64,000 bases of DNA from Halobacillus amylolyticus (lineage in GTDB: Bacteria > Bacillota > Bacilli > Bacillales > Halobacillaceae), in the NCBI RefSeq assembly GCF_022921115.1, contig NZ_CP095075.1, positions 496,001-560,000 of the forward strand, given 5' to 3'. The notes below the pieces were generated by a model. It was not told the DNA's origin. It did no database searches and saw only the letters and a list, made by a program, of their open reading frames with translations. A program made the translations under genes and the position numbers. Shown piece after piece: positions 54,201-61,677 of this stretch. Positions within the stretch are counted from its first letter, which is position 1. Every line of letters begins with the position of its first letter.

Positions 54201-56903
54201 TTAGGCAGCGTCTTCTTGTGGTTGTTCTGGTTGTTCAGTACCTGGATTATCAGGCTGGCCAGGGTCGTCGTCGTCACCGCCTTCATCAGGGTCCGTGTCG
54301 CCATCACCTTCTGGGGGTGTGTTTGGACCATCATTTTCGTCTCCACCATCACCATTTTCCCCTGGCTCTCCGGATCCATCGTCATTTTGGCCTTCTCCGC
54401 CGTCCCCATTACCGTTGTTACCATCTCCATTATTTCCGTTATTTCCATCTTGATTATTATTGTTATCGTTCTGGTTCCCATTTCCATTATTCTGCTCATC
54501 TTCAGGATTTTCTTCTTCAGGGTTTCCCTCCTCAGGATTCTCTTCTTCAGGCTCCTGTTCAGGATTTTCCTCTGTTTCTTCCGCTGGTACCTCTACACTA
54601 GCAGAGGAAGGATCACTGGCATCTGCATCTTCATTATCACTTACCGCAGTTACTGTAAATTCATAAGAAGAACCTGGTTGAGCATTGGTAATTTCTACAG
54701 TTGTATCTTTCGTTCTGGTAAGTTGTCTTGCTTCCCCGCCATCAATAGCGACGGTCACTTCATAAGAAATACCTTCTGGTTCATCATATCCCCATTCAAG
54801 ATTAATGGCTTGCGCCTCTTGATCGTAGGAAGCTGATAGATCCTGGACTGGATCTAGCTTCTGGAATACTTGAGACACTTGGGATGGGGTATTATCTACG
54901 TGGAAAAGTTCAGTTACGATACGGCTTTCCGGTGTATATGGGCTCGGTAGTTTAGCTGGACGTGATCCTTCTTCCACCTCTACCAATTCCACAGAGCCAG
55001 GTTTTTGAAAGTCGCTTGTTTCTTTACCTTCTGATATATGACTCATGATTGACTGAAACATCTGCTTAGGGATATCTTGTGCAGCATCTGATAAACCTTG
55101 GTTCCCTTTGGAATACCCAGTCCATATCGATATAGAGTAGTTTGTCGTGTACCCGCTGAACCAGGAATCCGGAACAATTTCTGTACCATCATCTAATTCG
55201 CGGTTTGTTGTCCCTGTCTTACCTGCTTCAGGAAGCCCAGGGATATTTGCTGCTGTACCCGTACCTTCAGACATAACAGTTTGTAGCATCGATGTAATCA
55301 TATAAGCTGTATAACTGTTCATTGCTGATTTCGGTTCTGGCTTTAAGTCCACAGTTCCTTCTCCAGGAACTTCAACTTTACGAACAGTATACGGTTCGTT
55401 ATATACTCCTTCATTACCAAACGCCGCATAAGCACCGCTTAGCTGAAGAGGATTGACAAGTGCATTACCACCGCCAATGGCATCACTCAAATACATCTGA
55501 TCATCTTGAAAATCAACACCTAAGCCCGTTGCAAACTCCTGGGCTTTTCCAATCCCCACCTCGTTCAATGTCTTAACAGCAGGAATATTTAATGACCGGC
55601 TTAATGCATAACGCATGCTCACCCAGCCACGAAATCTATCGTCAAAATTGTTTGGTGAATACCCGTTTATATCAATTGGTTCATCATTAATTTGATGATA
55701 GGTGGATAGCTTATTATATTGAATGGCCGGACCATAAGCTGTGATCGGTTTTAGAGTTGATCCTGGCTGCCTTTGGATGTCGGTAGCATAGTTATAGTTA
55801 CCTGCTTTATAATTGCGCCCGCCGCCGATAGCACGAATGGCCCCGGTTTGAGTGTCGGTGACGGCAATACCTGTTTCAAGCTGCTCATCTGGCCAGGCAA
55901 TCGGACTATCTTCACCGAGCATTTGCTCAACATATTGTTGTGCTTTGGGATCAAGAGTCGTATATATTTTTAAGCCGTCTTTATAAATATCAGCACCATC
56001 CATTTTAGCTTCTACCTCTTCACGAACGTGGTCAATAAAAGCTTTGTAGGGGGAATCTTTTTCTGTTTGCTCTACAAGCATATCCTCAACATTCGTATTT
56101 CTAGCTTCCTCAGCTTCTTCTTTAGTGATCTTGCCATGCTGCACCATTAAGCTGAGGACGACACTCATCCGCTGCTGGGCTAGCTCCGGATTTTCAAAAG
56201 GATTGTATCCAGAAGGACGTTGAGGCAAGCCTGCAAGCAAGGCTGATTCTGGAAGTGTGAGTTCGCTTAATTCGTTTTTGCCAAAATAGGTCTGAGCCGC
56301 TTCAGCTACCCCATAGGCACCCTCGCCATAATAAATTTTATTTAGATACATTTCTAAGATTTTTTCCTTGGAATATTCCTGATCTAGTTTAATGGCTAAA
56401 TATTGTTCTTGAACTTTACGTTTTAACGTCTTATCACTGGATAAAAAAGACCGCTTAACGACTTGCTGGGTAATGGTACTTGCTCCTTCAGCACCAAAAC
56501 CTTCTTGGATATTAGCAATAATTGCGGCACCAATTCGTCTAAAGTCAATACCAATATGCTCAAAGAAACGAACATCTTCGGTAGCTAATACCGCATCAAT
56601 AAGTACGGGAGGGAGGTCATTATAACTAATTTCCGTCCGTCTTTGCTTACCGGCTAAATCCGTTATGAAATCACCGTTTTGATCATAAAGCTTTGATGAT
56701 ACAGGATCAGATAATTGCGCTTCATTTAAATCTGGGGCAGTTACAATATAATAAGTAAATAAACTGCCGACCGCTATCATAAGAACGATACCAATGGTTA
56801 AAAGAATCATTACGATTCGTTTGAAAGTTGGTTTTCGGTTTCCCTTTTTCTTTGTCTTCATCTGTTTACGTCTAGCTGTTCTTGATTGGCTTTCGTTGGC
56901 CAT
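54201..56903 (-). CDS. ponA: Class A penicillin-binding protein PBP1
   Basis: A 900-residue bifunctional enzyme. A basic cytoplasmic tail and one helix (about 31-54) precede the GT51 glycosyltransferase (EDVRFFEHIGIDFRR, GASTITQQ near 142) and the transpeptidase with active-site STLK (near 386), SRSLN (near 437) and KTGTT (near 576). A fibronectin III-like domain follows (about 690-770) and then a tail of about 125 residues made almost only of Asp, Glu, Asn, Gly, Pro and Gln. It polymerises and cross-links peptidoglycan. ATG 56903 follows GGAGGAAG; recU lies 16 bases upstream in the same direction. Confidence 0.95.
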   Translation of the reverse strand: MANESQSRTARRKQMKTKKKGNRKPTFKRIVMILLTIGIVLMIAVGSLFTYYIVTAPDLNEAQLSDPVSSKLYDQNGDFITDLAGKQRRTEISYNDLPPVLIDAVLATEDVRFFEHIGIDFRRIGAAIIANIQEGFGAEGASTITQQVVKRSFLSSDKTLKRKVQEQYLAIKLDQEYSKEKILEMYLNKIYYGEGAYGVAEAAQTYFGKNELSELTLPESALLAGLPQRPSGYNPFENPELAQQRMSVVLSLMVQHGKITKEEAEEARNTNVEDMLVEQTEKDSPYKAFIDHVREEVEAKMDGADIYKDGLKIYTTLDPKAQQYVEQMLGEDSPIAWPDEQLETGIAVTDTQTGAIRAIGGGRNYKAGNYNYATDIQRQPGSTLKPITAYGPAIQYNKLSTYHQINDEPIDINGYSPNNFDDRFRGWVSMRYALSRSLNIPAVKTLNEVGIGKAQEFATGLGVDFQDDQMYLSDAIGGGNALVNPLQLSGAYAAFGNEGVYNEPYTVRKVEVPGEGTVDLKPEPKSAMNSYTAYMITSMLQTVMSEGTGTAANIPGLPEAGKTGTTNRELDDGTEIVPDSWFSGYTTNYSISIWTGYSKGNQGLSDAAQDIPKQMFQSIMSHISEGKETSDFQKPGSVELVEVEEGSRPAKLPSPYTPESRIVTELFHVDNTPSQVSQVFQKLDPVQDLSASYDQEAQAINLEWGYDEPEGISYEVTVAIDGGEARQLTRTKDTTVEITNAQPGSSYEFTVTAVSDNEDADASDPSSASVEVPAEETEENPEQEPEEENPEEGNPEEENPEDEQNNGNGNQNDNNNNQDGNNGNNGDGNNGNGDGGEGQNDDGSGEPGENGDGGDENDGPNTPPEGDGDTDPDEGGDDDDPGQPDNPGTEQPEQPQEDAA

Positions 56904-56919
56904 GTTGCTCTTCCTCCAT

Positions 56920-57510
56920 TCAAAAATAGAGCTTATCTAAAGCAGTTGCATAATCAATTCTTGCTTGATAATGAAAGGGTAGAAGTTCGGCTTCAGCTTT
57001 CATATAATCATAAGGAATAGATTTGCGTCCGCCTTTAAATTGATCATTCCAAAATAAAAAAAGTTTGGATGCAGGTAGTAGATACACTTCATCAAAAACG
57101 GCAAATTTGACAATAATAAAACATATACCACCGTGTAATTGACAAGCATACATATGATCAATTTGGTGCTGATGGATGTTACTGAGAGGGAAGGAAGTTT
57201 TACTTTTAGTTTCCTTCGCTTCAAAATCAATGTAACGCCCTCGATAAACTCCATTAAAATCTGTCGTAGAAGCTTGTTTAAAATAAGCTTCTTTTATTAC
57301 TGCAGCACTTCTCTTTGGATAGTCCACATTTACAATTTGGACAGGTGTTGGCTTCTTATGAACGATGGCAATGTTGGCATTTCGATAATAGTCATTGGAT
57401 AATTCAATATCTTCTTCTAATGTCATACCTCTATTACTAAAGGTGGTTTCTGCCTTATTTTGGCTTCTTAATTTTTGGGTACCGCTTTTCCTCCCATTGG
57501 GGTAATTCAC
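56920..57510 (-). CDS. recU: Holliday junction resolvase RecU
   Basis: A 196-residue nuclease. NRGMTLEEDIELSNDYY (about 27-43), DFNGVYRGRYIDFEAKETKSKTSFPL (about 88-113, catalytic Asp and EAK) and the HQIDHMYACQLHGGICFIIV block are RecU hallmarks. It cuts Holliday junctions and acts in chromosome segregation; the recU-ponA pairing is standard in Bacillus. The start is GTG 57510 after GGGAGGG. Confidence 0.95.
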   Translation of the reverse strand: MNYPNGRKSGTQKLRSQNKAETTFSNRGMTLEEDIELSNDYYRNANIAIVHKKPTPVQIVNVDYPKRSAAVIKEAYFKQASTTDFNGVYRGRYIDFEAKETKSKTSFPLSNIHQHQIDHMYACQLHGGICFIIVKFAVFDEVYLLPASKLFLFWNDQFKGGRKSIPYDYMKAEAELLPFHYQARIDYATALDKLYF

Positions 57511-57633
57511 AATACTTCCCTCCCTAATGCCATGAGGGTATCATACCAAAAAATGATCACCAAGTGTAACAGAAATTTGTCTAACCAATCCATATACTAT
57601 TAAACGTTTGAAGTGCGGATGAAGTTTCACTTA

Positions 57634-57662
57634 ATTATACGTTTTCCCGCAAATAACAACAA
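57634..57662 (-). promoter_or_regulatory. SigA-type promoter for recU-ponA
   Basis: Minus strand TTGTTG (57662-57657), 17-bp spacer, perfect TATAAT (57639-57634). The untranslated leader would be about 115 bases. The rest of 57511-57736 shows no gene. Confidence 0.6.
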
Positions 57663-57736
57663 ATAATCCGAAATTCTTACACGCCTGTTCCTGGACCAAA
57701 TATAAATTCGAAAGGAAGAAGAGTTTTATGGGGAGG

Positions 57737-57769
57737 AGGAAGGATACATTTCTTTCATGTATCCTTCCT
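57737..57769 (-). terminator. Hairpin after the sspM-like gene
   Basis: Perfect 13-bp stem AGGAAGGATACAT with its complement (57737-57749 with 57757-57769), 8 bases past the sspM-like stop codon on the minus strand. The following stretch is pyrimidine-rich but not a pure T run. Confidence 0.6.
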
Positions 57770-57777
57770 ATGTTTAT

Positions 57778-57870
57778 TCAAGTAGAGGGACGATCTTCTC
57801 CTGATAATTTTGGATTATCAGTTTTAGCTGGTGTTGGCTTTTTCTCTTTTGGTTTCTTTTTCTTTGGCAT
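57778..57870 (-). CDS. sspM: Small acid-soluble spore protein M-like peptide
   Basis: A 30-residue, very basic peptide: MPKKKKPKEKKPTPAKTDN at the start and LSGEDRPST at the end. B. subtilis SspM (34 residues) likewise has a Lys-rich start and ends in GGPNRPST. SspM is made only in the forespore under SigG. An AAAGGAG SD lies ten bases before the ATG, and a 13-bp hairpin follows the stop. Too short for usual gene callers. The call rests on ends, length, composition and its place near ponA-recU. Confidence 0.65.
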   Translation of the reverse strand: MPKKKKPKEKKPTPAKTDNPKLSGEDRPST

Positions 57871-58034
57871 GGATTGGATGCTCCTTTCTTAAATGTTTCA
57901 TCTTTTCATTGTCGAATGGATCACATAAGATAGGTTGTTTTGTAGCATTACTTCTAGTCTTGTCATGTGTGAAGGACTTATGCAAAGGAAGCAGAAATAT
58001 AAACGTAACAGATAAACATGAGGAGGCAATAATT

Positions 58035-58304
58035 ATGGATAAACAGCAGCCAGTTGTTTCAATGGCTATGTATGAAGAACAGCTGCAACTTTTACAGGAA
58101 AAGTTTTCATTGATGGAAAAACGAATTTCACTTAAGGCTGATGAGGTCGTTTTTACAATGTCAATTTCCCACCGTAAGGAAATTGACCAATTAAAAGACG
58201 AAGTGATTCATTTGCGTGAACAGCTTAGCGAAGTGAAAAAGGAACAACAAGAGATATATGTGAAGAAATTTGCGGGTGCAGCTAGACGAAGATCTGTAGG
58301 TTAA
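58035..58304 (+). CDS. Small coiled-coil protein, function unknown
   Basis: An 89-residue protein with heptad-rich stretches (EEQLQLLQEKFSLMEKRISL and HRKEIDQLKDEVIHLREQL) and a basic end GAARRRSVG. It is not recognised. ATG 58035 has a strong SD (GAGGAGGC) with nine bases of spacing; a longer frame from 57831 lacks an SD and would overlap the sspM-like gene. It precedes yppE by 61 bases. A structural or partner role for a coiled coil is inference. Confidence 0.7.
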   Translation: MDKQQPVVSMAMYEEQLQLLQEKFSLMEKRISLKADEVVFTMSISHRKEIDQLKDEVIHLREQLSEVKKEQQEIYVKKFAGAARRRSVG

Positions 58305-58365
58305 GATTTTGCTTCTAGTGGCTTCAGAATGGTATGGTTTAAGAAAAAGGTGTGTTGAGTAGAAG

Positions 58366-58722
58366 ATGGCACTTAGGCAGACGACATTTAAAATAAAACA
58401 AATGATTGATGATCTCCATGAACAGTTTCTTACCATGGAAGGCCCTGTAAATAAAAAGGATTTTAATTTCTTTCATAAAGTAAAGGAAGAAACAAGTCCT
58501 ATGTTCAACTTAAATAATCAATGGTTAGATGAAGCCGAAGAGTTTGTTAAGAATCGGGGCGTATCTGTGCACCCTAATCAAGTTAAATCCACTCATGAAA
58601 ATATGGAGATGCTAATTTTGCACAGTTACTATCTTGATGTAGAGAAGAAACGTTTTAAAGAACTGCACCAATCTTCCCATTACGTACTCGATATGATCTT
58701 AAATGACTTGAACAATGTATAA
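58366..58722 (+). CDS. yppE: YppE-like protein (DUF1798)
   Basis: A 118-residue helical protein. The block LHEQFLTMEGPVNKKDFNFFHKVKEETSP and the central LNNQWLDEAEEFV match the YppE/DUF1798 family of helical bundle proteins, function unknown, found between recU and gpsB in Bacillus. ATG 58366 has a poor SD (GAGTAGAAG). Confidence 0.78.
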   Translation: MALRQTTFKIKQMIDDLHEQFLTMEGPVNKKDFNFFHKVKEETSPMFNLNNQWLDEAEEFVKNRGVSVHPNQVKSTHENMEMLILHSYYLDVEKKRFKELHQSSHYVLDMILNDLNNV

Positions 58723-58778
58723 AAGATCTCACTTTCCCTTGTTGCTTCAATGGAGGTACGGCTCCTGAATGAAACCGC

Positions 58779-58807
58779 TTTACAAAAATGATGCTTTCTT
58801 TTATAAT
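58779..58807 (+). promoter_or_regulatory. SigA-type promoter of cdd
   Basis: TTTACA (58779-58784), 17-bp spacer, perfect TATAAT (58802-58807), 30 bp before the GTG start. Confidence 0.7.
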
Positions 58808-58837
58808 AATCTTCCCAATATGAGGGAGGGAAGCCGA

Positions 58838-59245
58838 GTGGATAAAGAAAATTTAATTCAAGAAGCCAAAACAATTAGAGAACGAGCTTATGTACCCTAT
58901 TCTAAATTTAAAGTCGGGGCGGCCTTATTAACAAATGATGGAACATTGTACACGGGTTGCAATATTGAGAATGCAGCTTATCCTGTAACCTGTTGTGCGG
59001 AGCGGGTGGCGATTTTTAAAGCTATTGCTGATGGTCACTATAAGTTTAAGGAAATGGTCGTTGTTGCTGATACAGATCGACCTGTTCCACCATGTGGCTC
59101 TTGCCGTCAGGTCATGAGTGAGTTTTTCGCACCGGACCTACTCGTCCATACAACGAATCTTCACGGGGTCACGAAGACGATGACGACAGCTGAGTTGCTG
59201 CCATTCTCCTTTTCCTCAAATGATTTACCTGAAGAAACAAAATAA
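58838..59245 (+). CDS. cdd: Cytidine deaminase
   Basis: A 135-residue zinc enzyme deaminating cytidine and deoxycytidine. AYVPYSKFKVGAALL (about 16-30), the zinc/catalytic CCAERVAIFKA (Cys and Glu about 52-55) and PPCGSCRQVMSEF (about 83-95) are intact. Start GTG 58838 follows GAGGGAGGG. In B. subtilis cdd lies beside era; here it is alone between yppE and an IS element. Confidence 0.93.
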   Translation: MDKENLIQEAKTIRERAYVPYSKFKVGAALLTNDGTLYTGCNIENAAYPVTCCAERVAIFKAIADGHYKFKEMVVVADTDRPVPPCGSCRQVMSEFFAPDLLVHTTNLHGVTKTMTTAELLPFSFSSNDLPEETK

Positions 59246-59297
59246 ACCTAGAAAAGTTAACAACAAATTTCCCATCCAAAAAGGGGCTGGGACATAA

Positions 59298-60959
59298 CTA
59301 GCCTGAAATAATAAAAAAGGTTCCGATCATCGGTTTTTGATGATCGGAACCTTTTTTTATTGAATGAGGAAAGTTATTGGCCTTACTCTGCTGCCTTTGA
59401 GCGGTGTACTTTCTCAAGTTCACCGCCATGAAGGCAAATCCTAATTCATTCTTCACACTCTCCTGACCCCTTACGGACATTCGAGTGAAACGCAAATTAG
59501 CCTTCAGAAATCCAAAAAATGGTTCTACATCGACTTTACGTTTACCATAAAGTTCGCCCATTTTCTCTTCTGAAAGCAGTTCTCTGACCATATGTTTTTG
59601 TTCTTCCCATTTTTCATTGTAATAGATCTTGCGATTGTTGCCTTCTTTAGCCTTGGTACATTGACTACGGAGAGGGCAACCGGAACAGTCTTCACACTCG
59701 TACACCTTAAACTTCCGGACAAAGCCATAACGATCAGTCTTGTGGGAAAAATACCGGAACGTCAGTTGTTTTCCGTTCGGACAAATGAATGCATCATCTT
59801 CTTCGCTGTACTCCCAATTGGCTGAATGAAATGCCTTCTTTTTAAAACTTTTCTTCTTCTCTTTGCGGTACGTATTGTACGTGATCAATGGCGTGCGCTT
59901 GCGATTCTCCTGGACTTCTTCATAATTTTCTTCGCTTCCATACCCACTATCGGCGACAAGATGATCGGGTAGTTCAAAGAAGTGTTGTTCGATGTGATCC
60001 AGGAAAGGAAGGAACGTGCGCGTATCCGTTGGGTTCGGAAAAACATCATAAGCGAGCGCATATTGGCCTTCGGTCGCCACCTGTATATTATAACCGGCTT
60101 TCAGTTGCCCGTTCTTCATATAATCATCTTTCATTCGCATAAACGTGGCGTCATGGTCGGTCTTGGAATAACTGTTTCGTTCTCCAAAGATTTCCGTGTC
60201 GCTTTCGTATTTCTGCTTGCGCGCCGCAAAATCCTGAAACTGTTTATGGGATTGCTTTGGCTCTTTGCGCTCGGAACGAAGTTGTTTCCGTTCGCTCACT
60301 TCTTCGCTCTCTTCGATTTTCTGGCTCCATTCTTCGACCTTTTCTTCCAACCTTTCAGCTATATCTGTAAGCTCTTTGACCGATAATTCTTCCGGATTTT
60401 CCCGTACGATTTCTGGGATGATTTCCTTTTCAACCAATTCATCATACATGCGGTTGGACTTTTCGATCAGATTGGCGTTGTAATTTTCCACAGCCTTACG
60501 CCAGACAAATGTAAACTTATTGGCATTGGCTTCAATCTTGGTTCCATCGATGAAAATCGCTTCGTCATCAATCAACTCTTCCTGAACAAGTTGGCAACGG
60601 AACTGGACAAAGCACTCACGGAGGAGGGCTTGCACGTCGGGGTGGACACGGAATCGATTAATGGTTCGATAGCTCGGTTCATAACCTTGAGCTAACCACA
60701 TCATGCGGACACTATCTTGGAGAAGCGCTTCGATTTTCCTTCCGGAGAAAACCGATTGCGTGTAGGCGCATACAATGATTTTCATCATCATTCGGGGATG
60801 GTAAGCCGGACAGCCCGTCTTCCGTAAGAAAGCAGCGAAGGCTTCGTTTGGAATCTGTTCGACTAGATCGTGGACGGCATAGGCGATATCATTTTCTTGG
60901 AGTTTCATTTCTAAATCCAGGGGCAAAATCACTTGATTCATGTTATACTGTTTAAACAT
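59298..60959 (-). CDS. IS1182-family transposase
   Basis: A 553-residue transposase with the N-terminal DUF772 domain (about 60-140, HPRMMMKIIVCAYTQSVFSGRKIEALL) and a DDE-type domain: FIDGTKIEANANKFTFVW (near 140), LVADSGYGSEENYEE (near 325) and the late RKVDVEPFFGFLKANL block (Glu near 487). It also has four cysteines of a zinc-like CEDCSGCPLRSQC site. Full length with no stop, so probably active. ATG 60959 follows GGAGGTG on the minus strand. The last codons run over the left hairpin. Confidence 0.92.
   Translation of the reverse strand: MFKQYNMNQVILPLDLEMKLQENDIAYAVHDLVEQIPNEAFAAFLRKTGCPAYHPRMMMKIIVCAYTQSVFSGRKIEALLQDSVRMMWLAQGYEPSYRTINRFRVHPDVQALLRECFVQFRCQLVQEELIDDEAIFIDGTKIEANANKFTFVWRKAVENYNANLIEKSNRMYDELVEKEIIPEIVRENPEELSVKELTDIAERLEEKVEEWSQKIEESEEVSERKQLRSERKEPKQSHKQFQDFAARKQKYESDTEIFGERNSYSKTDHDATFMRMKDDYMKNGQLKAGYNIQVATEGQYALAYDVFPNPTDTRTFLPFLDHIEQHFFELPDHLVADSGYGSEENYEEVQENRKRTPLITYNTYRKEKKKSFKKKAFHSANWEYSEEDDAFICPNGKQLTFRYFSHKTDRYGFVRKFKVYECEDCSGCPLRSQCTKAKEGNNRKIYYNEKWEEQKHMVRELLSEEKMGELYGKRKVDVEPFFGFLKANLRFTRMSVRGQESVKNELGFAFMAVNLRKYTAQRQQSKANNFPHSIKKGSDHQKPMIGTFFIISG
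59313..59358 (-). terminator. Hairpin at the left end of the IS
   Basis: Stem of about 19 bp (AAAAAAGGTTCCGATCATC with its complement) flanked by A and T tracts. It lies within the last transposase codons and can stop transcripts either way. Confidence 0.75.
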
Positions 60960-61018
60960 AAGGACACCTCCGATGGTTATTGTGTGGTAACTATAATTTT
61001 ATCAGAGTGTGTCCTTAT
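60958..61018 (-). promoter_or_regulatory. Transposase leader with start-codon-masking inverted repeat
   Basis: ATAAGGACAC at 60958-60967 (plus strand) has a perfect 10-bp inverted partner GTGTCCTTAT at 61009-61018. In the minus-strand transcript, the arms enclose about 40 bases and the downstream arm covers part of the SD and the start codon. Confidence 0.55.
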
Positions 61019-61055
61019 TTTGTTTTCAAAATAGAATTTATTTAGATTAAAATAA

Positions 61056-61100
61056 AAGAGTAGCCCGCCGAACAAAAACTTTGTTCGGCGGGCTACTCTT
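61056..61100. terminator. Hairpin at the right end of the IS
   Basis: Perfect 20-bp stem (61056-61075 with 61081-61100), loop of five bases, GC-rich core GTAGCCCGCCGAAC. Upstream of the transposase promoter, so it shields it from outside transcription. Confidence 0.75.
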
Positions 61101-61171
61101 CGTTTAGGAGACTGGGTTTTGTCCCACCCTCTTTTTGGCGAGAAATAGTTGATATTGGGGTTTTGCCTAGT

Positions 61172-61200
61172 ACAATCTTCGTATTTGTGACATAGGCTGA
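61172..61200 (+). promoter_or_regulatory. Candidate SigK promoter of cotD
   Basis: AC (61172-61173), 17-bp spacer, CATAGGCTGA (61191-61200), close to the SigK pattern AC-N16/17-CATANNNTA. It lies 33 bp inside from the IS right end. The last conserved base is G, not A. Confidence 0.45.
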
Positions 61201-61232
61201 TAAGGAAAAGAAAAAGAGGGAGTGAGTCATTA

Positions 61233-61577
61233 ATGTACGATCATCATCATTGTCCGCCAATGAGACATCGTCCGATCGTTTACCCCGTTCAACATTGCGT
61301 GCAGGACAATTATTTTGTTGAAAATATGGATCATATACACCCATCACATCTAACCATTCAAAACCATCATTTGCTAAATAATTATCACTATTTCCCACAC
61401 ACCGTTTCCTACACCAATGATTATAATGTTGAAAATCATTATATGCCGCAAGGAGTCGAACCCCAAGGGTACAACTGGATGGACCAACAAATGAATCAAA
61501 TGCCTATGGAAATGCCGCAGGGTCAAATGAACCCAATGCAGCAGTTTCCGATGCCATTTAATTGGCAAGATGAATAA
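61233..61577 (+). CDS. cotD: CotD-family spore coat protein
   Basis: A 114-residue protein rich in His, Pro, Met, Asn and Gln. MYDHHHCPPMRHRPIVYPVQHCVQDN, HIHPSHLTIQNHHLLNNYHYFPHTVSY (about 32-58) match the CotD pattern His-His-Cys, HIHPQHT, HYFPHT. It then has a Met/Gln-rich extension (about 85-114) absent from the B. subtilis 75-residue form. CotD is a SigK-controlled inner coat protein. ATG 61233 follows GAGGGAGTG. A strong terminator follows. Confidence 0.9.
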   Translation: MYDHHHCPPMRHRPIVYPVQHCVQDNYFVENMDHIHPSHLTIQNHHLLNNYHYFPHTVSYTNDYNVENHYMPQGVEPQGYNWMDQQMNQMPMEMPQGQMNPMQQFPMPFNWQDE

Positions 61578-61580
61578 ATG

Positions 61581-61614
61581 AACAGCCACTAACCATTTAG
61601 TGGCTGTTTTTATC
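61581..61614 (+). terminator. Terminator of cotD
   Basis: 12-bp stem AACAGCCACTAA with its complement (61581-61592 with 61597-61608), CCAT loop and T run. Confidence 0.85.
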
Positions 61615-61677
61615 GATATAAAGGGGGGATGTAATGTATGGTCAACTATCATACAATGAAGATGGAGAGTGATGAAC

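Larger units (their letters stand above)
59276..61138 (-). mobile_element. IS1182-type insertion sequence
   Basis: About 1,863 bp with imperfect 23-bp terminal inverted repeats: left 59276-59298 (CCAAAAAGGGGCTGGGACATAAC) and right 61116-61138, which on the minus strand reads nearly the same with 3 mismatches. The core GGGGCTGGGACA is typical of IS1182-type ends (recalled). It holds one transposase gene on the minus strand, a hairpin near each end (59313-59358 and 61056-61100) and no passenger gene. No convincing direct target repeat was found; exact ends could differ by some bases. Confidence 0.75.

Noticed and set aside
54182..54836. Long plus-strand reading frames opposite the 3' end of ponA
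   Set aside because: They mirror the low-complexity acidic tail of ponA, have no SD and read as implausible hydrophobic or His-rich strings.
57831..58034. N-terminal extension of the small coiled-coil gene
   Set aside because: No SD at 57831, hydrophobic nonsense sequence, overlaps the sspM-like gene, whereas ATG 58035 has a strong SD.
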